Source of the DNA: Symsagittifera roscoffensis
Taxonomy: Eukaryota > Xenacoelomorpha > Acoela > Convolutidae
NCBI RefSeq assembly: GCF_963678635.1
Contig: NC_087065.1
Span: 21,273,480 to 21,337,479 of the forward strand
Length of the DNA: 64,000 nucleotides
Direction of reading: 5' to 3'
In this document: one piece after another, positions 9,878 to 19,085 of the stretch
How the letters are laid out: every line of letters begins with the position of its first letter
Numbering within the stretch: the first letter of the stretch is position 1
Notes under the pieces: generated by a model
The model's input: the letters and a program-made list of their open reading frames with translations, nothing else
The model's database searches: none
What the model was told of the DNA's origin: nothing
Program-made: the position numbers and the translations under genes

Positions 9878-12488
9878 CGTGGGCTAAAAAAATGATTATT
9901 TTGAGATTGAAAAGTGGTGGTGTGAGGTTGTTCTATAATTTGTTCGTATGTATTATCATTTTGTGAATGATGTGGTCTTATGTGTTGGATGGGACTTTTT
10001 GTCGTATTTGGTCCAAAATTTGGATTATGTGTAATTGCTAAGTTTTGAAAATTACGGGGAACTAATGATAATGGATGGTTTTGTGGTAGGGTTGGTATCT
10101 GTGGTGCTGTAGGTGTTGTATCTACATTATTATGATCTTCATTGTATGTGTTTGATCTCGTGGATATTTTTGTTTTAAATTCTTTTATTTGTGCATCTAA
10201 AAGTATTTTGTTTATTGATGATGAAAAAATTCCAAAAAATCCTGCAAATGGTATACGTGCTACACTTGCTTGTCTGTTTACTTGTGTATGTATAGCGCAT
10301 GTGTTATAGATTCCTTTTAACAGTGAGAAAAGAAATCCTATAAAATTAAACATTGCGTATAAAATAGTTAATTTTCTAAGTTGTAATAGGGCCATCCTAG
10401 AAAAGCTAGAATTTTGTTTTTTAGGGTGACAAAACTGAAAATATTTATAGGTGAAACATCTTGTGGTCTGTATTTTGCACCGTTTAAATATATGTAGTCT
10501 TTGATATCTTGAAAATATCCGCTGTAGTCTTGTGTATAAATGTCTGCAAAATGTATAAATGTTTCGGTAAGTTTTCTCGAATTCTGGTCAATTGATTGTT
10601 TTTGTATTGTGTCCATTTGTGTTAATAATTCCTGAAATTGTTGTGTTCTAATGTGATGCTGGATGTCTGATTTAGAATATATTCCAATTGATTGTAAATC
10701 AATATTTGGGTTACGAGCAATGGCTCTGATGCTTTCGGGTGAAAACTTTTTGAGTGATTGCATTAATGTAGGGTATGGTGTAAGGAGGTAGTATTTATCT
10801 TCATCGGGATTTAATTGTACTACATTGTGGCTGTTTTCTGATCCACATGGGACTGCGGTATCCCAAAAATTTGTTCGTCTTGAAAGTGTGTCTACAAAAT
10901 GTACTTTGTTTTTATAGAATATAGGGATTCTTTTATAACAATGTTTATCTTCGAAAACATATAATGGTGATACTTTTTTGGTGCAAGTATAAAACCATTA
11001 AATGTTTCCTTCGTAATCTAGAAAATTTGATCCGTTTTCTGATAATAAGTATCCTGCGTAGGGTATTTTGAGTACTGCTAATGCGAGTGATTGTAGGATT
11101 TGTGTTCTTTCTAATTCGCATAGTTGATGAGAAGTTTCTAACTCGGAGAGTGACATTTCTTGAAAAATTCGACTAATTGTGTAGTCTAACTTCATATCTA
11201 AGTGGATATCATAATGAATATTACCAAAATAGGTGCTATTCATTAGTGATAATTCTTGTAAACGTGTGCTTCTACTGTCATGTGGTTTTAGTTTTCCACC
11301 AGGTTGACCTGTGCTTTTTTGAAAGTTAACTGGGATGTATGATGTTCCTTCATTTATAGGATGACTTGAGGCATAAGGGTCAAATTTTATTTTTCCAGTG
11401 GTCATGTCGAAACCTTTTTCGTATTCGACAAGTATTTCAGAGTATTGTGTTTTATAAAGTGGATTTCTATATTTACATGCAAATTCTGTTTCTTGATACA
11501 TTTGAAAATGTGTTTATTTATTTTCTATATCATGGATGTTTTTGAAATCAGTGCTGTGTTTACGTGATGGGTTTGCGTGTTCGTATGGGATTGATTCAAT
11601 AAAATATTTTTCATGAAATTTTATCATTCGAGCGTGTATTTTTGCTACTTGAAACGTTGTGCATGTATCTTGGGGAAATCAAACAATTGTTGCTTGGGTC
11701 CTTGTTGTAGGGTTACAATAACCTTGATCATTTTTGCAAGGTAATCTAATTCTTTGATAGATCATTGTGTTATCAGATAAATCTCGTGTGAGTTGTATTT
11801 TTTCGAGTTGTATTTTCCAATCGAAAAACATTATTTGTTGATATTATTCATTTTTTGTGTCTGCTTTGCAGTTTGAGGGGTCATTTATGCCAATGTGTGG
11901 TATCCAATGTTTATCGTGTATGTCATAAGTTAATCTTCCATGTGCGCCGTTGTATGGATATTTTTCGTCTAATCTTATATTTCCTTGATATCGTTCAAGT
12001 TCTGCTTGATGTACAGAATCGGCAAAGACTTGAAAGTTTACTAATTTTCTGTCTGTGTTTTTATTTCTTGTTAGGTTTAGTCTGAGTAATTCATTTTTAC
12101 AATCATCGGGTTTTAGATGTAAAAGTCGTACTATGTTACTTTGGTAAAACGATTCGTGGTCAAGTCGGTTTCCGTTTGAAACTTGTGAACAATGTACTTT
12201 CTTTTCGGAAAATGTTGCTGTAAATTGATATCCTATGGCTGTTGTTGCTCGGGCTTTTGAATTTAATGTTGCTTTTACATTTGTAGTTTCGATAGCTTGT
12301 GGTTCTGTTTCGCATTGTGATACTTGATTTATTGCATATTTATGTAGTGTTTTTTGTTCGTTTTCTTCACAATCGTAGTGTGTTACTAATAAATCTTGGG
12401 GTCCTGTGCAAGGAGAAGGATTTGTGTTCTGGTCGGAAAATATTAGAAAAAAGATGTGTTGAAACGTTAATGTTTTTAGAATATACAT
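9874..12488 (-). pseudogene. env: Envelope-like glycoprotein, resembling chuvirus-type fusion glycoproteins
   Basis: From ATG 12488 one frame runs to 10368 interrupted only by stops at codons 215 (11844-11846), 270 (11679-11681), 325 (11514-11516) and 497 (10998-11000). A single shift near 10370-10395 then gives the membrane anchor and tail (10395-9874). Seen: an N-terminal hydrophobic signal peptide (about 1-18), a YDC followed by spaced cysteines, FPQDTCTTFQ, a helical CELERTQILQSLALAV stretch (about 458), HCYKRIPIFY and HFVD (about 516-525), then a transmembrane segment (LYAMFNFIGFLFSLL) and a ~140-residue Pro/Asn/Thr-rich cytoplasmic tail. This order resembles glycoproteins of jingchuviruses, which other retroelements are known to have captured. 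That match is from memory of motifs, not a search. It would act at the membrane in cell entry; this copy is inactivated. Confidence 0.7.
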
Positions 12489-12624
12489 GTGTATGATAAC
12501 CCTGAGTATGGGTTATAAAATGTGGTGTAACCAATTGTGTTTTTGGTATATCTGTCGTATTTATATATTACTTCAGTCGTTATAAACGGTGGTGGTAGCA
12601 ATTGAGCTGTTATATTTGGTGAAT

Positions 12625-13690
12625 TTAATGGGTAGGGATGTTGAACAATATTATTAAGTTTGATCGTGATTTTAATTGGAGACTATTTTGTTGAAGTATT
12701 TGAATATTGTGGTCACGAATATCTTCGTGGATATCTTGTCTATATTGTAGTCTATTGAGTGCCCAACTGTGGAGTCGGTTACTTTCTTGGTGTTGTCCAA
12801 ATAAAGGGGGAGGTGCTACGAATGTGTTCCAATCTAATCGTAAAGGGATATTTGTTGATGATTGTTCTCGATATCTAGCGTCGAGGTTATTTGGAAAACA
12901 TAAAGGGAATATCGTCGGTGAGATTTGACTTAATGATGGTGTTGATGGTAGTGATAAGGTTTCTGGTAGTGATGATAGTGTTGTATCCGTAGAAATATCT
13001 ATTGGGTCGTTTACTAAGTTTGGTTCACCTTGTGTATATGAGTGTGTTGTCCAATATGGTAGTCGTGCGTTGGGATTGGGGGGGGTTAAAGGGTTTTTCA
13101 CGTTTTTGCTCAGATGTTGGTGTTGAACCTAAGTAATCTGAGGGTATACTTGAAGTGCTACGTTGTGAAAGGAGTGGGGAAGATTCTGGTAATGTACTAT
13201 TTGGGTTTTCTGAAGTAGTTGGTGTTGGTGAATGGGGTATTTCAAAATGAACTCTGGGGGTTTGAAAGCTTCTGTTTCGTCGTGGATGTATAATTTGTCT
13301 ATTTATTTCGATTGTATTTTGGTTTTGACTTATGTTTCTTATTCTGCCTAATTCTTGTGGTAATGTGGGGTACAAGTTATATGTTGGTTCACTTAGGGGT
13401 GCCTGTCGCTGAACTGGTTCTAATGGTTCGGATAAGCGAGCGTGTCGTTCTTCAAAGGTATATGGGTTATCGTGGAAAAAAATTCGTGTAGATGTTTGGG
13501 GGTTTTGGGTAGTTGTAGGTGGTGTTGGGTTTTCCTGGGATGATGTCGGTGAAGACTGATTTTGTGACTGTTGGTTAGCAATTTTTGAACGTGTTCTTTT
13601 GATTTTTTCTAATGGGAAGATTTATGTTTATTGTAGTATTCTTCAACGAAAAAGATTTAAAAAGATTGTTGCTAAGGCGAATGTGACTAT
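12625..13690 (-). pseudogene. Pro/Ser/Thr-rich disordered ORF between integrase and envelope, frameshifted
   Basis: Open frame from about 13690 (no ATG seen) to 13025, then a one-base shift and continuation 13101-12625. The product is rich in Pro, Ser, Thr, Asn and Gln, with a basic patch near its start (KRTRSK) and near the middle (HPRRNR). No cysteines, membrane segments or enzyme motifs are visible. It could be an accessory or matrix-like protein, or an N-terminal extension of the envelope made by splicing. Function unknown. Confidence 0.5.
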
Positions 13691-13798
13691 TGCTTTTTTT
13701 ATACATTTACACATTGTCAGTATGAGGGATGATAAAAATATGATGAAATTTACAAATAGTAAAAAAATATCTGTTCTACTAAAAATTGTTCGTATCAT
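13643..13798 (-). CDS. 51-residue two-segment membrane ORF
   Basis: ATG at 13798 follows directly on the TAA of the upstream frame (TAAATG, same frame). It encodes two hydrophobic stretches split by a short Cys/Lys loop (CKCIKK). This could be a small viroporin-like protein or a fragment of one longer membrane protein interrupted by stops. AT-rich sequence makes hydrophobic frames likely by chance, so confidence is low. Confidence 0.3.
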   Translation of the reverse strand: MIRTIFSRTDIFLLFVNFIIFLSSLILTMCKCIKKAIVTFALATIFLNLFR

Positions 13799-14041
13799 TT
13801 AAATAGACTTTGGATTATCGTACCTGTGAATATGATCAATGATTTGGGAAATTTGGAGACATATTTCAAATAGGGACAAGAAAATTAAAAAAAAAAAGTT
13901 GCAAAAAATTATTAAAATGATTATAAAAGCTTCAAAAGTATCAAAAAGAAATATGAACAAAAGTTTGAATAGTATGAAAAAATTTAAGAAAAGAGTTAAA
14001 ATTGTTTTTTTAAAGATATTGACTGATCGAGAGAAGAGCAT
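13799..14041 (-). CDS. 80-residue highly hydrophobic ORF
   Basis: ATG at 14041 follows directly on TAA 14044-14042 in the same frame, the same TAAATG junction as at its own 3' end. The product has two to three Phe/Leu/Ile-rich transmembrane-like stretches. The base composition (long T runs on the + strand) could produce this by chance. Its position between integrase and the disordered ORF suggests a remnant of a membrane gene. Confidence 0.3.
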   Translation of the reverse strand: MLFSRSVNIFKKTILTLFLNFFILFKLLFIFLFDTFEAFIIILIIFCNFFFLIFLSLFEICLQISQIIDHIHRYDNPKSI

Positions 14042-14254
14042 TTAAGAAATGATTTCATTGTCGAATATTTTTTGTTGCTTGAGGCGAGATTCAAGTGTGG
14101 TCGGGTTATTTATTGGTTTTTTGACAAGTGGGTTGAGTTTTGTGAAAAGTTGTTGGGCGCTAATTTTATGGTGTTCGGGAGGTTTTATTTGCTTTATTTT
14201 TATTTGTCGGGTGATCTGGGGTATTTTTGAAATATTTGTACTTTAGGCCAAATG
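14042..14254 (-). pseudogene. Open frame upstream of the membrane ORFs, no ATG
   Basis: About 70 codons are open in the same frame as the two hydrophobic ORFs. The product is Lys/Gln/Ile-rich and hydrophilic. It lacks a start codon, so it is either the 5' part of a broken gene or a chance frame. Confidence 0.25.
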
Positions 14255-14742
14255 AATATGGTTCTTTTTTACTTTAGGCTAATTTATTATTTTTGGTTGG
14301 AGGGTTTTTGAGGTCTGAGTTGGGAAAATATTGTTGATCTTTGCGTTATTAGATAGGGGAGGGTTGTAATATTATGGTGGTATTTATTTTAGTTGTCAAG
14401 TTTTAGCAAGTTGCTTATTTTTGACCTGGAGGTTGTAAAATTATAGTTATAGGTATGCCTGGAGTTTAATATCTTTCGGCTAATAGGTTGGTGTCAGAGA
14501 TATTGAAGGTGACGGATTTAAGTGAATCCTATTGGCTGAATTTGAACTAGAATTGTTGTGTATTTGTCAGCATGTTATCTTGAAAAATGAAAGTTCAAAA
14601 TGATCCAGAGGTGCAAAAATTATTTATTTTAAAATTAAAGTTGTTTTTGAAATTCAACTTTCTTTAATATTTTAGATTGTGGGATGAATGTTTTGTAGTT
14701 TTTACGTGGTTGATTTCTAAATCGTGATGATTCTCTTTGTTC

Positions 14743-15285
14743 TCATTTTTCTACTTGTTCTTGTAGTAGAATTTTTTCTATCATTTTCCTATTTTTCCTT
14801 TCTTTTTGAGGTATTTTTGGGTCTGGCGTTTTTGTATTGTTTTTTGTTATGGTTTGTTTTTGAATTTGATCTTTATGATGAACGTTGTGTTGTTCATCTA
14901 TTTGTTTTTCTGTATGATTTTGAATAATTTTTAAACCTGTGAAAGAATATAATTGAGTTAATTCGCGTAGCGCGTATTCTTTTGGGTAGTAGGGCAATAG
15001 ATTATTACGATGTTGAACAATTTCTTTTTTGGTTGAATCTGTGAGTTTGTACGTTACGTCAGTGGGTTTGGCAATGATTTGGTATGGTCCTTTTCAAAGG
15101 GGTTGTAATTTTTTAGATATTCCTTTTTATGTAATAAAGTTAGGTATTAAAACAAATGTTCCAATTTTTAAATCTGTGGCTGGTGTAAAGCGTGAATTAA
15201 TTTGGTCGTTAATATTTCGCCTTTGTAACAATTTCTTTGTTACTTTTTGATAAATTTCAATGTGTTTTTTATCTCTATTTTAAAT
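14743..15285 (-). pseudogene. Integrase C-terminal GPY/F domain and tail
   Basis: A frame continuing the integrase carries RFTPATDLK, FVLIPNF and KGPYQII, the GPY/F module of Metaviridae integrases, then a hydrophilic Lys/Gln/Thr-rich tail to 14743. At least two in-frame stops are present, one before KGI and one directly before KGPY, and the frame is shifted from the core near 15285. There is no chromodomain. Confidence 0.7.
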
Positions 15286-16035
15286 CTACTCGGTGTGTGT
15301 GCCGGAGGCTAATTTTAGAATTTGTGGGTGATGAAAATGATCTTCATCATGTGTGTGTAACGGTAGGTTATAACAAATTGAGTCTTTATTTGGTTGGCAA
15401 TAACCTTGTGCATTTTTTTGGGAATTTGCTGTAAACATAATTGGTTTACGTGGCTTTTGATTAAAAACCATTTCGTATGGTGACATTCCTAAAGTTGTCG
15501 TGATTTGTGAATTGTTTGCTAAGGGAAATAATTTTACATCTGCTGACCATTCTGTGTATTTTGTATCATTTCCATTTATGATACATCTAAGATACTCTAG
15601 TAGTGAACGGTTCATACCTTCGACTGAACCGTTTGTCCAAAGTGCGTGAGATGTACGTGGTTTATGTTTGATGTTGTATAAGTGGCATAGTGTGATGATT
15701 TCATTATTTATGAATTCTGTACCGTTGTCTGTAACTAAGATTTCGGGTAGTCCGAATTTAGCTATCCAATGTTCATAAAGTGTTGTGTAAGCATAATAAG
15801 CATTACAAGGTGGTACTGGGGTGAGTGCTACATAGTGTGTGAATGCGTCAACAATGACCATAATATAGGAGTTTCCTTCAGAGGATGGTAAAATTGGTCC
15901 TTTTGTATCGAATGAAATGCGGTGGTTAAAATATAAACTTTTTCCTTTAAAATCTTGTTTTTGTGCTATTTGTTTTTGATTTGGATAAGGTTTGTTGAAT
16001 TGACATATTATACAATCATTGCATAATACTTTTAT
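15286..16035 (-). pseudogene. int: Integrase zinc finger end and catalytic core
   Basis: The frame is the same as the upstream pol frame but separated from it by a TGA at 16036-16038, where a Trp codon is the likely ancestor. CNDCIIC completes the H2C2 zinc finger. The core shows the first Asp in VDAFTH, the second in VTDNGTEF and Glu in GSVEG, with exactly 35 residues between the second Asp and the Glu. The catalytic triad is therefore intact although the reading frame is broken on both sides. The enzyme inserts element cDNA into nuclear DNA. Confidence 0.85.
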
Positions 16036-18882
16036 TCAAAATGGTGCATTTGGGAAATAAAAATTTTGAGTAAAGTTTGAGTATGTTTTTTCTGATCCGG
16101 AGTGTCCTTTAGTATTTTGTGTATGTGAGATATTAAAAGCTATTAATATCATACTTAACGGAAGACAAGTAACTTTAGGATCATTTAATTGAAATTCTAA
16201 AAGATCTGTATTTTCATCAATTGCTGTGTTATTAGATTTTCGGAAATATCGGAGGAGTGTTTTATTTCCTAAAATTGTGGTATCTGCTTTTACGGGCTTA
16301 GTTTTGTATTTGTGCCATGATTTTAATTGTCTAATTACTGGGTCGAGATTTTGATATTGTTTTAAAAGTTCAAGTGTAATTTTGTCTGTTGGGGGGAGAA
16401 AAATATTGTCAATTTCTAGTTTTGATAAAGGAATTGTGTCAAGGGGGTCATGAAGGTCAAAAGCTTGTTTGATTGTGTATTTTAAATCCTTTGTTTGTGG
16501 TCCTGATAAATTTATTTTATCGGTTAAATTTTCTTTTTCGATTAATGGAAAAGGGTCTTTTTTATGCGAGTATTGTTTTATTCTTTTTTGTTGAGTGTTA
16601 TTTTTTATCCATTGTGAGTATGGAATTGGTTTAAAAGTTGATGTGCCTAGTAAGTCAACTTCGTAGTGATTATTCTGGCAATCTAAGTAGAGTGGGAAAT
16701 GTTGTAAGTTATTTATCTGTGATTGATCAATATCAGTTTTTACTGCGTATTTGCATTCTAATCGAGGTGATGTTTCATCTTTTGCGAGATAAAATTTAAT
16801 TTTTTGTGGTATTTCACCTGTAGTTTTTCGTGTTAGTAGTTCAGGTGGCGTATTTCTACTTAATGTATCTGGTAATGCAAGGTTTTTTCCTGCTGTCCAA
16901 ACTATATGTAAGTTTGGAAATTTCATTAGAAATAGTTGAAATCTATAAACTCTATGATTTGGATTTGATTTTTGTGTAAAGAGAAAAATAACTGGTTTGT
17001 GATCTGTGAATAGAACTGTTGGGTGTTTTGATCCAAGTATCAGAAATTCATATTCTGTAAGTGTATAAATTATAGCTGTGCATTCTCTCATTAAAGTTGA
17101 GAGTCGTAGGTCTGCCTGAGTGAATAATCGTGAATTTGCTGATATAAGGTTCATTTTATTTGTTCCACTATGTGATTGTAGCAATGCTGCGCCGATGCCA
17201 AATTTTGAAGCATCGCACATTGCATAGAATGGTTGATTCGGATCTGGAATTATATTTGAAATTTGTTCAGTTAAAAGTTTTTTAATTTCTTCAAATCGCG
17301 TTTGATGTTCAGTGGTCCATTCAAAATTATTTTGTTGTCTGAGGATATTATAGAAGGGTCTTAAGTATAATTGCATTTTGTAAACATATTTACTTAAGAA
17401 ACTTAACATTCCAAGGAATTCTTGGATTTTCTTTTTATTTGTTGGTGGCTGAAGTTTTTGGATAGCATCAATGCGTGATTTTAATGGAGTGATTGTGTTT
17501 TGTTCAATATTATGTCCTAAAAATTTAACGCGTGTTAGAAAGAAGTGTGATTTATCGGGGGCTGCTTTCAGATTTTTGTTCTGAAGTATCTTATGGTATT
17601 GTTCTAAAACTGTAAACATTTCGTCTTTGGTTTGTGATTGCATAAAAACTTCATCTAAATATGTGATTGCATTTTTCTTGAGTATTAATGGTCTAAAAAT
17701 TTTACTCATAAAAGCTGAAAAAGCTGCTGGTCCTATGGATATTCCATAGAATAAGCGATTAAATTCATATTGTTGATTTCCAATAACAAATTGTGTTAAA
17801 CGCCGCGATTGTTCATCTAGTGGCATTTGATTATACGCACTATTCATATCGGCGGTTGTGAAATATTTACCGTTTATCTTTGTTAAGATAACTTGTATTG
17901 GTTCAATAGGCCAATTGCATTTTGATTCGTCAATTAGTGAATTGAGATATCTAGCGTCTAAAACTATTTTTAGTGATTCACCTTTTGCTAGGATGATAAC
18001 AGGGTTAATGAAGGTGTGTCCGTTTGGTTGTTCTTCTTTATTTACTGGTGAGATAATTTCGTATTGTTCTAAAATGTCAAGTAATCTATTTACCTTGTCA
18101 TGTAAGTGTATCGGTACTTTACTTGCTCTTTGTTTTTTGAAAACTGCGTCAGGTTTTAACGGAAGATGTAGTGATGAACTAATTTTTCCAAAGTCAAATT
18201 TTGATGTTGCATAAACTGATGAATATTTTAACAGTTGTTTTGCTAATTTATCAAATTCAATTTGTGTAATTTGTGAATGTTCAAAATTAAACATTGTTAA
18301 AAATGTTTGTTGCTCTTTTGTGTAATTTGCTATATTGAATGTTGGTTTAAAATATGGTGTTTTTGTGAAGTAATCTGTGCTTCTTTTTTCATTACTTATT
18401 ATATTATTTATGGATAATTTTTCGTCAAGAATTGTTGATTGGCAAATATCTAATAATTTGAGTATATTATTAACGCGGTAGGCTACTTCATTTATAGGTG
18501 AAATTGTAGCATTTGTTTCACAATATCCTAAAAGTCCTAAGGGTAGTGTTACTTGATATGGTGTATTGTTATACACGTGTAATGAAATGATGTCGGAATG
18601 CGTGTTTTTTGTATATTTTATGGATGAGATCGTAATTTTGAAAACTTTGTGAATAGGTTTAAATTCAAAGTCTGACATGAAAAGTTGTTGTTTATTTTGA
18701 CTTTTGTTATACTGGTGGACTTGTTTTATTGAAAAATTATATATATTTCCTGATAGCGGTTTCAGGTGTTTCCGTTGTTGATTGTAAATGGGGTAAAATT
18801 TTGAGAAAAATGGTGGTTGTTTGTTTAATCTTTGGAAGAATGTTAGGGCTGTGTTTTTTGTTTTTGTGTATTTATCTTTCAT
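16036..18882 (-). CDS. pol: Pol: reverse transcriptase, RNase H and start of integrase (948 codons open)
   Basis: A long uninterrupted frame. Residues 1-230: protease-RT linker. About 240-460: RT, with VLDARYLN, the first catalytic Asp in TADMNSAY (about 345), FNRLFYGI, and the active-site box at 408-411. About 540-670: RNase H with MCDASKFG, RECTAI and FTDHKP, ending in DTLSRN. About 905-948: start of the integrase H2C2 finger (GHSGSEK). The order PR-RT-RH-IN defines Ty3/Gypsy. The box reads YLDE, not YLDD (codons GAT GAA), so the second metal-binding Asp is replaced and polymerase activity should be lost. A stop at 16036 cuts off the integrase. Confidence 0.93.
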   Translation of the reverse strand: MKDKYTKTKNTALTFFQRLNKQPPFFSKFYPIYNQQRKHLKPLSGNIYNFSIKQVHQYNKSQNKQQLFMSDFEFKPIHKVFKITISSIKYTKNTHSDIISLHVYNNTPYQVTLPLGLLGYCETNATISPINEVAYRVNNILKLLDICQSTILDEKLSINNIISNEKRSTDYFTKTPYFKPTFNIANYTKEQQTFLTMFNFEHSQITQIEFDKLAKQLLKYSSVYATSKFDFGKISSSLHLPLKPDAVFKKQRASKVPIHLHDKVNRLLDILEQYEIISPVNKEEQPNGHTFINPVIILAKGESLKIVLDARYLNSLIDESKCNWPIEPIQVILTKINGKYFTTADMNSAYNQMPLDEQSRRLTQFVIGNQQYEFNRLFYGISIGPAAFSAFMSKIFRPLILKKNAITYLDEVFMQSQTKDEMFTVLEQYHKILQNKNLKAAPDKSHFFLTRVKFLGHNIEQNTITPLKSRIDAIQKLQPPTNKKKIQEFLGMLSFLSKYVYKMQLYLRPFYNILRQQNNFEWTTEHQTRFEEIKKLLTEQISNIIPDPNQPFYAMCDASKFGIGAALLQSHSGTNKMNLISANSRLFTQADLRLSTLMRECTAIIYTLTEYEFLILGSKHPTVLFTDHKPVIFLFTQKSNPNHRVYRFQLFLMKFPNLHIVWTAGKNLALPDTLSRNTPPELLTRKTTGEIPQKIKFYLAKDETSPRLECKYAVKTDIDQSQINNLQHFPLYLDCQNNHYEVDLLGTSTFKPIPYSQWIKNNTQQKRIKQYSHKKDPFPLIEKENLTDKINLSGPQTKDLKYTIKQAFDLHDPLDTIPLSKLEIDNIFLPPTDKITLELLKQYQNLDPVIRQLKSWHKYKTKPVKADTTILGNKTLLRYFRKSNNTAIDENTDLLEFQLNDPKVTCLPLSMILIAFNISHTQNTKGHSGSEKTYSNFTQNFYFPNAPF

Positions 18883-19085
18883 TTGTATCTTACTACTTAA
18901 GATGTTGATTGTTGGTATATATTTAGAGATAAATGGTATACCAATGATATTGTGCTTAATATCTGTAATATGAAGTATTTGTTTAAACGGTTTGTTTTAA
19001 ATTTTGTTTTGTTCCATTGTTCTCGTGGGGAGAAGAAATAATTGGATTTTTCCATAATTAACTAATGTTGATCCTTGTGCTGTTG
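18883..19085 (-). pseudogene. Protease C-terminal part, broken link between gag-pro and pol
   Basis: In the frame of pol, upstream of its first Met, the translation reads SKLATAQGSTLVNYG and NIIGIPF, typical of the second half of a retroviral-type aspartic protease. One TAA (18997-18999) interrupts it. The protease N-terminal half, with DSGA, is in another frame that stops at 19086, so a shift lies near 19090-19100. This could be a programmed gag-pol frameshift or a mutation; with the extra stop, mutation is likelier. Confidence 0.6.

Noticed and set aside
9493-9966. Three + strand frames over the 568-residue gene
   Set aside because: Fully antisense to an intact long - strand ORF with a consistent composition.
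10998-11846. Use of a variant genetic code to explain in-frame TAA/TGA in env
   Set aside because: Stops include both TAA and TGA, the 948- and 568-codon frames end and stay open as under the standard code, and likely ancestral codons differ (Trp, Gln, Arg, Leu), so mutation is simpler.
13839-14045. Lys/Ile-rich 68-codon + strand frame
   Set aside because: It is the complement of the hydrophobic - strand frames and consists of A-rich low complexity.
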